From Pictodentalium vernedei (Eukaryota > Mollusca > Scaphopoda > Dentaliida > Dentaliidae), in contig CM062296.1 in NCBI GenBank assembly GCA_031216915.1, positions 62,175,084 to 62,239,083 of the forward strand: 64,000 nucleotides of DNA, written 5' to 3'. Positions within the stretch are counted from its first letter, which is position 1; every line of letters begins with the position of its first letter. The notes below the pieces were generated by a model. The model saw only the letters and a list, made by a program, of their open reading frames with translations, was not told where the DNA came from and did no database searches. Shown here piece after piece: positions 33,483-43,287 of this stretch. Position numbers and translations under genes: made by a program.

Positions 33483-33650
33483 CAGTAAAACTCACTTATT
33501 AAGACGTCGGGTGTACTGAACAGTCGGTTATAATGACTTTTTATCCCCAGAGCAACGGCCAATCACGCCTAATTTCTACTTTTTAATGCAGCCGGTTATA
33601 ACGAACACTCCGATAAAACGAATGTGAATTATTACCCAGGTTGTATAAAA
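33483..33650. mobile_element. Possible pogo/Tigger-like fragment
   Basis: 'cagtaaaactcacttattaa' and 'cggttataacgaacactccg' resemble the termini of pogo-type elements, arranged around 150 bp. No transposase is present. Low confidence. Confidence 0.35.
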
Positions 33651-33660
33651 TTACATCATA

Positions 33661-34960
33661 TACTGTTCAAAAATAGAAACGCAAAAAGGGGTTTTCTGTG
33701 ATGAGGTACGTACCCGCGTTATGGGATACTGAGATTGAGGACGAAATCAATTCATAACCAAAGTTTAATGGAGGAATGAAGCACAGATGGAGACGTTTCA
33801 GACGTTAACGTCAAGAGTCGACGTCATCCAAACTCAATATCTAGTGTGACCGCCATTTGAGTCCAAAACTGCTTGGCACCTTATGTTCATTGAAGTAGTC
33901 AGATTCCGGATGGAAGCTTGAGGTATGGTGGCCTACTCTTCTTGCAACGCTTGCGCCAGCTGCGGTAACGTCTGAGGGTGTGGTTGACGTTGTCGCACAC
34001 GTCGATCCAGTTGTTCGCATAGGTGTTAGATCGGGTTCAAACCTGGCGATCTGGAGGGCCAGAGCAGGACTTCGATGTGTTATCCTGTAGATAAGCTGAC
34101 GTGAGCCTTGCTGTGTGTGGTCGGGCGTTATCATGCTGGGAATGGCGTTGGCATTCTGCATAATGGGGAGGACGTGTGGATGCAAAATTTCATCTCTGTA
34201 CTTCTTCCCAGTCAAGTTACCCCCAATAACTGTGTGTGAGATGGCTGACCACATCACAACGCTACCGCCACCAAATCTGTCGACCTCCCGAACGCAGCTA
34301 CGCACAAAATGTTCTCCGCGACGTCTTTACACACGGCATCGTTCACCAACTTGGTGAAGAAGGAAACGCGACTCGTCACTGAACCATACTGTTCTTCATC
34401 TCTGATGAGGCCATGCCCTTTGATCTGACACCATTGAAGTCGCCGTCGACGATGCTGCGCCGTCAAAATGCCACCACGAACTGGCCGTCTAGCACATAGA
34501 CCTGCCTCGCGTAGACGGTTGTGAACGGTCTGATCTGAAATCCTTCGCCAACCTGGTAGCGCTGACGCCTCAGAGGTCGCTGTGGTTGTTCTCTCCCGCA
34601 AATGACGTAACCGGATGTATCGGTCCTGAGCTGGGGTGGTCACTCGGGGTCTGCCCGATCTTTGAAGGTCCTGCGTTATTCCCTGGATGTGGTAGCGGTT
34701 ACACAGGCGTGTGATGGTGCTCGGTGGGAAATTGAACACTCTAGCTACATTCGAAGCTGATTCGCCTGTTTCCAAGCGGTCAGTGGCATTATTTCTCTGA
34801 GCTTCGGTCAAATGCGGCATTTTGCATGCGTAATATCCCTCTAAAGCTGTGCGAATTCGGATCGATTTAAACGTCAGTTTATACCCCCACGCGATCTGCT
34901 CGACTGCTCGGGGCGTGTAACTTCATGATAGGGTATTCACTCAGTGGAAACTTTGTTAAT
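33661..34960 (-). mobile_element. Decayed Tc1-type transposon
   Basis: A Tc1-family transposase remnant on the minus strand with a candidate right-hand terminus TACTGTTCAAAAATAGAAAC at 33661. The opposite terminus could not be recognised, so the outer limit near 34960 is approximate. Confidence 0.75.
33899..34820 (-). pseudogene. Tc1-like transposase, frameshifted
   Basis: Starts MPHLTEAQRNNATDRLETGE and continues with a paired helix-turn-helix region and GRPRV, typical of Tc1 DNA-binding domains. The catalytic segment WFSDESRF is present but in another frame after a shift near 34395. An in-frame TAA follows. DRFGGGSVVMW is intact, and the second catalytic aspartate region (DNARPHTAR) is again in another frame. 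The last acidic residue region is not recognisable. The frame ends at TGA 33901-33899. Inactive. Confidence 0.9.
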
Positions 34961-35046
34961 TTCCAATATTTGTGGGGTGACGATGGACGAAATTATGCCC
35001 CAGTATCCAAAATGTTCCATAATGTTTAGATCACCGCTATATGTCG

Positions 35047-35304
35047 TTAACCCTTTACCCAACGCAGACGATATCAAAATTTCTTATTTTAAATATCATT
35101 TTTTTCAAATTTTTTAAAAAAAAATCAACAAAATCATATCATGTGACCCCTGGTTGGAACGAGCTCCACGAGCTCGTTCCAACGAGGGGTCACATGATAT
35201 TGTTTTGTTGAAATTGTATGAAAAAATAATAATAATATTTTTTCAACTGCTGAATTTGCATATTACGCGGGCGGGTGTGGCCGTTTCTTTGGGTAAAGGG
35301 TTAA
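35047..35304. mobile_element. piggyBac-like MITE, class B, complete
   Basis: TTAACCCTTTACCCAACG to GGGTAAAGGGTTAA, with TTAA at both edges, in reverse orientation to 16734-16980 (the 'gacgatatcaaaatttctta' end comes first). The core is CATATCATGTGACCCCTGG / CGAGGGGTCACATGATAT. Confidence 0.87.
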
Positions 35305-35526
35305 CCATATCCACAGTCACACTTTATCGCTATATTCTCCGAAATCTGGCATGTCACCGTGACTATACTCGTTTTGCGTTTCTTGTTTTATAAACAATAT
35401 TTAATACGAACTTTTTAAATATTTTGCTATTCTTCTTTAATGATTTCTGCACGTAAATCACAAACCGAATGTGAGTCATGAAGATTAACAAAGGTTTACA
35501 TAATATGCAGTGTTAATACTGACAGG

Positions 35527-35835
35527 CAGTGGCGTAGATAAAGGGGGGGGGGCGAGGGGAGAGCCCCCCCCCCCCCCCACCAGAAGTTTTGTCGGACCAT
35601 TTTTAGGCGAATTTATGCCTAATGGCATTAAAATGCTGGCTTTGGGGATAAAAAAACATGCCATTTTGGATAAATTTTGGGTAAAAAAGACCAATTTTTC
35701 AGTACATTTGCAGTAAACAACAGATTCTTTCTGTTTGTTTGGGTTTTTGTTGTTGTTACACTGTCAGAAAATTTTCGGTCTGTCGGAAAATTTTGGGCTT
35801 GCCCCACCGCCAGCGAAAAGCTATCTACGCCACTG
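35527..35835. mobile_element. hAT-like MITE, CAGTGGCGTAG termini, 8-bp target duplication
   Basis: The terminal inverted repeats are CAGTGGCGTAGATA and TATCTACGCCACTG. A perfect 8-bp duplication CTGACAGG flanks them (35519-35526, 35836-35843). The interior has adjacent G and C runs (35541-35578) and 'gccattttggataaattttg'. 309 bp, no transposase. Confidence 0.93.
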
Positions 35836-35843
35836 CTGACAGG

Positions 35844-36569
35844 AGATAGTTGTTCGCAATGTCCATAAATTATTTTGTTGCACAAGGTCTACAAATGAAA
35901 ACGGGGGACCAACTATTTGTTGGGACAAAGCAAAAAAAAAAAAAAAAAAAAAGAATCAATGTTTGAACGCAACAGAAAATAACGTAAAATAAACGACAGA
36001 ATGACATTCAAAATTTACTCGGTTCTTTAAAAAATGATGCAAAGATGTGTAAATATTTATGTTTTTGTGCCCCCGATCCTCTCGGGAGCATTATGTTTTC
36101 TCCATTTCCGTCTGTCCGCCCGTCCGCCCGTCCGCGCAAGTGAACGGGAGTTACGAGGGTTTTTCTTGTGTCCGGAGATGCGTTATGAGCTTACCGACAT
36201 ATTATGAGCTTATTTGATATATTATGGTCTTAATTACTAAAATATGAGACTTATGAGGCAAATTGCGTCCGTACGTCCGTTAGCTTTTGGTCTATGTCCA
36301 ATAACTAAAGAACTGCTTATTTGTTCACATCCTAATTTTAGGGTTTACTTGTGGATGATTAGGCAATACTTCTTTTCGATTTTGGTCTAGCGATGGCGGC
36401 CATATTGAATTTGGCTTCCGTCCAATAACTAATGAATACAAGAGTATACATATGCGTACATGAAAACAACCTACTTCAAGTAATGGTCAGGGAGAACACA
36501 ACTCTCCGAAATATCTGGATACAGTTACGGGCTTATAATTTACGTTCGTTTCGTTTCAGCAATTCCTCT
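35844..36569. other. Low-complexity and unrecognised DNA
   Basis: Poly(A) at 35931-35952. 'tccgcccgtccgcccgtccg' at 36116-36136 and 'gcgtccgtacgtccgttagc' at 36266 are of the type widespread in invertebrate repeats. 'tccaataactaa' recurs at 36297 and 36421, so this is probably a decayed tandem repeat. Confidence 0.4.
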
Positions 36570-36700
36570 TGTTCGTGGTGGCTGATTGGTTACCGTGTTG
36601 GAATTCAGATCGAACTGTCGATGGTGCGATTTTTACCTGCACCATCCGTGTCGTATCCTTCAACAAAACGCCCAATGTTCCAAGTAATAGGACAGTGATA
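36570..36700 (+). mobile_element. Possible SINE head fragment
   Basis: 'ggtggctgattggttaccgt' (A-box-like) and 'atccgtgtcgtatccttcaa' resemble the first part of the SINE at 36821-37170. It stops at 'cccaatgttcc' next to an M2 fragment (36711-36780, TACAGTGCGTGAAGAGTGGA). Confidence 0.35.
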
Positions 36701-36820
36701 CATTGTACAGTGCGTGAAGAGTGGATTGTCACCAAATAACCCATGGATTGGAGGTATTATCCAAGATTACACTTGTGATGCAGAGCTATCAATTCCCCAC
36801 TGATCACACGCAGGAAAGGG

Positions 36821-37170
36821 AGTACAGTGTTTCAGTGGTTACGGAATTTGACTTCTACCGGAAATGCCCACGGTTTGATTCCCACCGGGGTAATTGCGTT
36901 AAGGCCTAGTTCAAGGCACTTCATCACGATTGCGAACGTGGGTACACGGTGGCGTTGTGTACTAAGGCATCCAAACATCGATGATGCGCTTGTCTTCAAC
37001 CAATCCTTGCCCCGCCTGTGCAGAGTTAGTACGTTGGGAAGTTCGACAGTTGCTCGTCGTTATTTGATGGTTCCCTCTGGGTACCCCGGCTTCCTCCACC
37101 CGTAACACTGTCCGACACGAGGTGCCCCTGGCTGTCGAAAGTGTTGTTAAACCACAATAAATAAATACAC
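36821..37170 (+). mobile_element. tRNA-derived SINE, second family
   Basis: Head with 'cagtggttacgg' and a B box GGTTTGATTCCCACC. The body shares 'gtactaaggc', 'cttgtcttcaacc' and 'ggcttcctccacccgtaa' with the first family but ends 'ccctggctgtcgaaagtgtt' and ACCACAATAAATAAATA. It is therefore a distinct lineage sharing part of the body. Confidence 0.75.
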
Positions 37171-37181
37171 ACCGGAAATGG

Positions 37182-37751
37182 AAAGTTTTGTAATAAGTAT
37201 TATTTCCAAACGAAACAAAATACCGCATTTTGATTGGCTGAGAGTTATGGTTTAACTTGCAATCCACAAGTGGGTCTTTATAACACCGTATTTAACCACG
37301 GTGTAAAAACAAGAATATACAAGAGCAAGCTATATGGCAAAAAGTACCCATTTTTAATTATTAATTCATACCTTCTACTCGGTTATGTCAGAACAAAAAT
37401 AAAAATACAGGAGATTTAATATTTATGTGCAATAAAAGATTACAGATATGGATGTCATTGGAACTGGCTCATTGAGCCAGTTCCAATGATATCCATATTT
37501 GTCTGGTTTTATTTAAGAAACTTGAAAAGTGCACATTTTTCTGTCAGTTTTTACCCACAATGTAGGTTAAAGTATTAAGTACACCAAAATTCTTGATAAT
37601 AAATCCGTTATCCTTGTGTTTTCCAAGATGTATGGGAATTTACACCGGTTTGGGAACTCATATACCCTTCGGCTTCGCCTCAGGGTGTATGAGTTCCCAA
37701 ACCGGTGTAAATTCCCATACACCCTGAAAAACTCAAGGATAACTAATAATA
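37182..37751 (+). repeat. Foldback repeat R4, copy b, abutting a splice donor
   Basis: Matches 28495-29060. The palindrome 'gtatgggaatttacaccggt' / 'accggtgtaaattcccatac' (about 37630-37722) is cleaner than in copy a, centred on 'cttcggcttcgcctc'. Its right end is about 9 bp from the donor of the FN3 exon (GTATAT at 37760-37755), so in the minus-strand transcript the hairpin begins just after the 5' splice site. Confidence 0.82.
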
Positions 37752-37760
37752 TGTATATAC

Positions 37761-38051
37761 CTGGCAACTTAAATTCACCATTCAGGTAACCTGGACTCTT
37801 TCCTTCATCATTTGTAGCATATATCCTAATATCGTATAGTATTGAACCATCCAATCCTGTAATATTGTACTGAAAATGCATATACTCGTCATCTCCTTTT
37901 TGATTGAATATTGTCTCCCACGTCCCTGCTGCACCTCGTATCTCAACTACATAGGTTGTCATGGATAATGTATTCTCAGTTTTCCATCTCACTCTCATGA
38001 ATGTGGATGAGGTATACTCAATGCTCAACTCAGACGGAACACTTGGAACAC
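37761..38051 (-). CDS. Fibronectin type III domain exon
   Basis: Acceptor CAG at 38052-38054 and donor GTATAT at 37760-37755 bound 291 bp with phase 1 at both ends, the usual form of a domain-per-exon FN3 unit. The peptide has the FN3 pattern: VPSVPSELSIEY, a core Trp in MRVRW, strand C TYVVEI, and ITGLDGSILYDIRIYATNDE, where the Leu/Tyr/Arg-x-x-Ala-x-Asn signature of strands E-F-G is clear. It ends KLPG and joins the TM exon. One N-glycosylation sequon (NIT) is visible. It would be the membrane-proximal extracellular module, in the ligand-binding or spacing part of the receptor. Confidence 0.92.
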
Positions 38052-38175
38052 CTGATAATTAAACGACAGAGGAAGTTAGATTGAAGTTATAACGGCACTC
38101 TCGTACGAATATGAAGATAATGAGAATCGATACCAAGACGAACAAAAAAAAAAGAAAGTGAAAAAATTCAGAAAA

Positions 38176-38239
38176 TTAACCCTTTACCCAACGTAACGGC
38201 CAAAACATGCCAGCGCTATACACAAAAATCTCCAATTAA
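38176..38239. mobile_element. piggyBac-like MITE, class A, left fragment
   Basis: TTAACCCTTTACCCAACG and 'aacggccaaaacatgccagc' are class A, cut at CCAATTAA where a second class-A element begins. The rest of this copy is not found on the far side. Confidence 0.75.
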
Positions 38240-38474
38240 CCCTTTACCTAACATGAAAAGCAGACGACACTTGCAAAAAAAAAAATATTGAATAACTATT
38301 ATTTTCATTTTTGTCTCAAAAACATAGGTTATGACCCCTCATTGGAACGAGCACGATGAGCTCGTTCAATGAGGGGTCATAACCTATGTTTTAGAGACAA
38401 AAAATGAAAATTAATTGGAGATTTTTGAGAATAACGCTGGCCGGTTTTGGTCGTTACGTTAGGTAAAGGATTAA
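38236..38474. mobile_element. piggyBac-like MITE, class A, inserted in another class-A copy
   Basis: TTAACCCTTTACCTAACATG to CGTTACGTTAGGTAAAGGATTAA, in the orientation opposite to the preceding fragment. The core is GGTTATGACCCCTCATTGG / CAATGAGGGGTCATAACC with 'gaacgagcacgatgagctcg' at the centre. Insertion used a TTAA inside the older element. Confidence 0.85.
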
Positions 38475-38510
38475 ATAATATAATTATCGTTAATAATGAA
38501 AAGTAATAAA

Positions 38511-38673
38511 CAGAGTAATCTCTTGACTGGGCTGGTTACGTGAAATAATTCATTCGAAGAGAGGTACTATATTGTAAAACACACGTGCGCATTCGCGCAC
38601 TCGTGTTTGTATAACGTCCCTCACCTCTCATGAATTATTTCACGTAACCAGTCCGGTCAAGCCATTATTCTCT
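38511..38673. repeat. Near-perfect palindrome, ~70-bp arms
   Basis: 'actgggctggttacgtgaaa' is mirrored by 'tttcacgtaaccagtccggt', the symmetry continuing to a centre 'cacgtgcgcattcgcgcactcgtg' (about 38581-38604, two internal CGTG/CACG steps). Confidence 0.88.
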
Positions 38674-38901
38674 ATGTTTTTTTTACAATTTTTTCTCAGT
38701 CAGTTTCAACGTGTCACTTTTATTCTCTGTTGAAACTCATTTAAATGTTTGAGCTTTCTTTCCATTAATATCAAATTCTAGAAGGCGAGATTTGATATTT
38801 TTTTCCCTGTGAAGGAGGACTTGTAAATTACTGTACAAACACATTCGCTAAAGAAAGAACCAAAGTGAACTCTTAGTGTCAGTAGGCGCAATACTGACAG
38901 A

Positions 38902-39267
38902 TATTGAGGGCGTGGTGGCTCAGTAGGTAGAGGTGCAGGCTGCAAGCCGAGAGGTCCACGGTTCGAATCCCACCTGCGGCAACCGCGTTGTGTCCTTGGG
39001 CAAGACACTTAACCTCGATTGTCCACATGGGAGCACGATGACGCCGTGTACTAAGGCGTACTGCACGTCGATGGTACGCATGTCTTCAACCAATCTAACC
39101 CTGCCTGTACTGCAGTGCGGAGTTACGATGTTGGGGAGCTGGCAGCTGCTCGTCGTTGCTCGGTGGTTCTCCCCGGGTACTCCGACTTCCTCCATCCGTA
39201 AAGCTGTCACGGTCATGATTAGCCATTGTGCAAAAGTATATGACCTTAAACACCAATAAATAAATAA
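38902..39267 (+). mobile_element. tRNA-derived SINE, full length
   Basis: The cleanest copy. Head GGTGGCTCAGTAGGTAGAGG (A box) and GGTTCGAATCCCACC (B box), then TGTCCTTGGGCAAGACACTT, a body to 'tgattagccattgtg' and (AATA)n. A near-perfect 12-bp duplication AATACTGACAGA / AATACTGAGAGA flanks it (38890-38901, 39268-39279). Confidence 0.93.
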
Positions 39268-39289
39268 ATACTGAGAGACATTCTTAATG

Positions 39290-39570
39290 ACGGATTATCT
39301 GTGATCTAGTTGCTTCTAATTGGCTTGTCATAAAAAGCCAAATTTTCCTTTGTTAGTTTTAATAAACGAAAACAGGAGACAGCTCTCCGGGTGTTGTGTT
39401 TACGTTTATTAAAAGTTACAAAAGTAAACTTGACTTTATTTTCTGTTGATGCCATATGGATATTCGAGACAATTACTCGCTTCTTGATTTGATCTTCCTC
39501 GCCCGTCTAACATTTTTTAAGGAAGATAACTTAATCGAAATTAGATTTTCATGACAATATTAGTCAGGAA
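39290..39570 (-). repeat. Dispersed repeat X, inverted copy
   Basis: Reverse complement matches to 24990-25220 ('cgtttattaaaag', 'tgtcatgaaaatc', 'aagttatcttcctt'). A foldback around 'gaaaacaggagacagctctc' corresponds to the one at 25112-25160. Confidence 0.5.
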
Positions 39571-39781
39571 TGAAGACACTTGGTTGTCGCTTGGAACACC
39601 TTATTGGTTTAACGCCAGCGGAGGCACGAGTCGAATCATTGGGACCATTTCGAATCACATAAAGGTTCGAAAATGCCCAGGGTCTGAGTTTGTATTGATA
39701 ATATTTGTGTTACATCACCAACTCGATTCGCTGTACATGACACTGTATATGGGGGATTACAAAATTCATCACATTTTCTTT

Positions 39782-40032
39782 TTAATCCTTTACCCAACGA
39801 ATCGCCCGCATCCACCCGCGTAATATGCAAATTCAGCAGCTGAAAAAATATTATTTTTGGAAATATTTCAACAAAACCATATCATGTGACCCCTTTTTGG
39901 AACGAGCTCGTCGAGCTCGTTCCAAAGAGGGGTCACATGATATGGTTTTGTTGAAAGTTTTTGAAAAAAAATTGAAAAAATGATATTTAAAATAATAAAT
40001 TTTGAAATCGTCTGCATTGGGTAAATGCTTAA
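39782..40032. mobile_element. piggyBac-like MITE, class B, complete
   Basis: TTAATCCTTTACCCAACG to TGGGTAAATGCTTAA. The core is CATATCATGTGACCCCTT / AGAGGGGTCACATGATATG. Both arms share TTTGGAACG in place of ATTGGAACG. Confidence 0.87.
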
Positions 40033-41101
40033 ATATTAGCGCTAGATGAGTCAGAAAGTGACCCTTGAAAACTTCTTTAGAGAGCTGTCCAAGAATAGGT
40101 GTGCGAGGAGGGCATTATTAGGGAATGAAATGGTAAAAATGAAATGTTATGAAGTGAATATATGATTAAAGATATAGTAACACATTGGGGAGTGTGTGTC
40201 ATTTGAAATAACTTGCAGCATAACCGGTTTTCTCCGATGTCGCTAAGAGGGAAATTAATCATTACCACGGGTGTTATCGGGAATTTATCCAGGCAGGGGC
40301 AACAACGCAATATTGAACAATTTTAGGCTGGGTTGTCATTTGGTGGGTATGTGCGAATTTTAATGGGAAACGATAAGCATTAGCAACCTCTTAGATCACA
40401 CATCAAAGGGTGTACGAGCTGGTCCAAGAACTACAATATTGCTTTGTCGCACGCCCTCACATGACGCATTCAAATATCCTGCGTATGAATATCGTGCTTT
40501 TAAATGCATCGTCACTCTTCAAATAGTAGAAATAGTGCTGCACGGTAACACAATTCCTCTGACGCATCCTTTGTGTATAACTGTATGGTGGATTTAGTCT
40601 GCACTGAACGCATTTAATTGTGGCTAGATTCATTTAATATTAGGGTGGGTCTTGAATTCAATTTTACCATACCCCTGCCTGGAAAGGTTTAATGGCCAAA
40701 TACCTAGGCCCTGATACAAAATATGCACATTCAAGAACACCTTCGTCCATGAAATTTAAACAAAAATAAACAACCACATTACGGACAAATGTGTTTCGAC
40801 TTTCTGCATGGTATATTTGATGTTTCGTTCTTTTGCCGGCCTCGGATTTGTTTCAAAATAGGCGAGAGAGTTCAGCAAAGACACGACTAAGACTGTAGTC
40901 TATCGTAGCTTAACACGCCAAAGCCAATGATCTGTGAGTCGAACTGTCTGAAGGTAGACACTTGCCAGACCAGGGCTTAAAATTCAAACGCAAATTAGAC
41001 TCGATTCTCGCAAAGGTTTGTATCACAGAAAACAATGAGAATGAACTGTGATGCTTGCAAAAATGATCATTTGATTCTAGACATAGATTTGCAAACTGTC
41101 A
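40033..41101. other. Intronic DNA without recognised features
   Basis: No exon, RNA gene or inverted-repeat element was seen. It is the longest stretch in the central part that is not obviously repetitive, so it may be the original intron of the Ig/FN3 gene. Confidence 0.45.
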
Positions 41102-41259
41102 TTAATCTCTTGCCTTACGAATCGCATCCGCCCACGTAATTTTCAAAATGAGCAGTTGAAACACCTCATATGGTTTCCTTATTTTAAATCAACGCTGCTT
41201 TAGTGAATATCGGGAATTATCTCATGAGTGTGGACCTGAAAGTTTTATTTTTAGTCGAG

Positions 41260-41710
41260 CTGTGACGAAGTCAAACTCGACTTATAGTTTGGTGAATGGC
41301 GGGCGGGAGGGCGGGCGGGCGGGCTTTCGGATGTAAATAATTGGTTTCCGGATGATAACTTGATAGTGGTTCAACTCACATTCATTAAACTTCATACGTA
41401 GGTTGGTCTTGGTGGAAGGAAGAACCCTATTGATTTGGGACATGCTACGTCGAAGGTCAAGGTCACAGTGACCTTGAACGTAGTAAATCTTAAACAATTG
41501 GTTTCCGGATGATAACTTGATAATGGTTCAACTCACATTCATGAAACTTCATAGGTAGATTGGCCTTGGTGAGGGGAAGAAGCCTATTGATTTTGGACTC
41601 GCTACGTCAAAGGTCAAGGTCAACGTGACCTTGAACATAGTAAATCGCAACAATTCCTTTCCGGATGATAACTTGATAGTAGTTCAACCTACATTCATGA
41701 AATTTTGTGC
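41260..41710. repeat. Tandem repeat of ~160 bp with steroid-receptor-type palindromes
   Basis: 'ttccggatgataacttgata' occurs at about 41346, 41506 and 41660 with 'ggttcaactcacattcat' and 'aggtcaaggtca' in each full unit. It is bounded by 'gtcgagctgtgacgaagtcaaactcgac' and its complement-like 'gctgtcacaactcgac'. A (GGGC)n patch lies at 41298-41324. Similar repeats are widespread in bivalve and gastropod genomes (from memory). Confidence 0.8.
41457..41634. promoter_or_regulatory. Two consensus IR3 nuclear-receptor half-site pairs (sequence match only)
   Basis: AGGTCACAGTGACCT at 41460-41474 and AGGTCAACGTGACCT at 41617-41631 are exact AGGTCA-n3-TGACCT inverted repeats, each preceded by TCA so that every half is TCAAGGTCA, the SF-1/ERR-type extended site. 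They are inside a tandem repeat in an intron, so binding is possible but function is unsupported. Confidence 0.35.
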
Positions 41711-41838
41711 TGTCACAACTCGACATTGGATCGGTGATCCTATCGGCATTTTTCATGAGTACTTTCAGGCCCACACGAATGAGATAATTCCTGATATTCA
41801 CTAAAACAGAGTAGATCTTATTTTTATTATATGCTACG

Positions 41839-42746
41839 CAAGGGGGAGGGGGCACTAAAAATTTGCAAGACGTGACGTCCTATTTTTTATTCGGCTCCTT
41901 TTTACACCCACCCACCCACTACGTGCAAATTTTCTACTACCGTTCTCAGACAACCCCCCCCCCCCCCCCCCCCCACACTCTCCCATTAAAATCCAAAATA
42001 AGCTTATAAACTTAGTAGGCACAGCTGTCTTTAGGGGGTTTTCATAATGTTCTTAACCCTTTACCCAACGTAACGGCCAAAACCGGCCAGCGCTATTCTC
42101 AAAAATCGCCAATTAATTTTGATTATTTTTTTCATTTTTTGTCTCAAAAACATAGGTTATGACCCCTCATTGGAACGAGCTCGTCGAGCTCGTTCAAATG
42201 AGGGGCCATAACCTATGTTTTTGAGACAAAAAATGAAAAAAAATAGTTATTCAATCATTTTTTGGTAAGTGTCGGCTGCTTTTCATGTTAGGTAAAGGGT
42301 TAAACTGGTACCACCAATTTAAACCTCTGTGGGCTGCTGTGGGCCCCAATCTACAAATGACAAGCTGTTCATTATCAGGCTTGGCCTGAGCAGGTGTACA
42401 TATACGGGAACAAATTTTCATTTGAATTGTTCCCAAAATATTGTCTGCAGATTTTCTACATTTCGAACAAGACACCCACCCCATACTAACGTGTGACATT
42501 TTCCCAGTTTAAGCCCAATATTCTCACATATAAAGCCTCCTGATGTTGTATTTATGTTAAGAGTGTGATGTACAACATCATCTTTAGGGTTTGAAACACA
42601 AATGATGGTATATATTAGCTGATATATTGATATATTTTTAAAAAATTCAAAAAATTGCACAAGTTGGAAATGCACATTTTTGGCGCACTCAAGAGACCCA
42701 CCCACCCCTACGTCACGTCTTGCAAATTTTTGGTGGCATCCCCCTG
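41839..42746. mobile_element. hAT-like non-autonomous element containing a class-A MITE
   Basis: The ends CAAGGGGGAGGGGGCAC and TGGCATCCCCCTG extend inward as inverted repeats 'aatttgcaagacgtgacgt' / 'acgtcacgtcttgcaaattt'. A 7-bp duplication TGCTACG flanks it (41832-41838, 42747-42753), extendable to eight with one mismatch. The related F copies have uninterrupted 'atgctacgtgacatttta' here. A poly(C) run (41946-41974) and a MITE lie inside. Confidence 0.72.
42053..42303. mobile_element. piggyBac-like MITE, class A, complete
   Basis: TTAACCCTTTACCCAACGTA to TGTTAGGTAAAGGGTTAA, with TTAA at both edges. The core is CATAGGTTATGACCCCTC / GAGGGGCCATAACCTATG with TTGGAACGAGCTCG at the centre. Reference copy for class A. 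Confidence 0.9.
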
Positions 42747-43287
42747 TGCTACGTGACATTTTACTGCGCTATATTCAGCCCAATTCGGCTTCAAACAGTT
42801 TCAAGATAATAACGAAAAGCTGCTGATCGTTCATTCAATGCGACATCATGTGCCGAAGCGTAACGCCATTTAGAAAGCTGCTGAAAAAAAATCATCGTGT
42901 GGACCTGAGAATACTATTTTTCACTCGCGCAAGCGTTCCTGAAAAATAAAACTTTCAGGTCCACACTCGTGAGATAATTCCAGATACTGACGAAAATATT
43001 GTTTATTATATGCTACGAGACATTTGATTACAGAATAATCAGCCCAAATTCAACGAGAAATGCGCACATTTCAAAGCAATAACAAAGATCAGCCGATCGT
43101 TCCTTCAAAGCGGCGTAATTCGGCGTAATGTGGCGTAGCGTGACGCCATTTAGGACGCTACTGGGGAATATTTCTCGATATCTATCGAGTCGATAGATAT
43201 CGAGAAATATGTCCTAGCTAATTTACGAAAATTCACAGGCTAGCATATTTTAAATTTTGATATACTGTGCGTTGAGTAGAGGTTTAA

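Larger units (their letters stand above)
41193..43250 (+). repeat. Repeat family F, copy 3 (carrying a tandem array and a hAT-like element)
   Basis: 'gctgctttagtgaatatcgg', 'gtggacctgaaagttttatt' and the closing palindrome 'atatttctcgatatctatcg' / 'cgatagatatcgagaaatat' (43168-43211) match 8500-9118. The tandem array at 41260-41710 and the element at 41839-42746 interrupt it. Confidence 0.7.
41102..43287. mobile_element. piggyBac-like MITE, class B, split by a 2-kb nest
   Basis: The left end TTAATCTCTTGCCTTACGAA with 'gagcagttgaa' (41102-41160) and right end 'ttaaattttgatatactgtg...GTTTAA' (43253-43287) are the two ends of one class-B element. Between them lies repeat F with further insertions. 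The central palindrome is lost. Confidence 0.55.
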
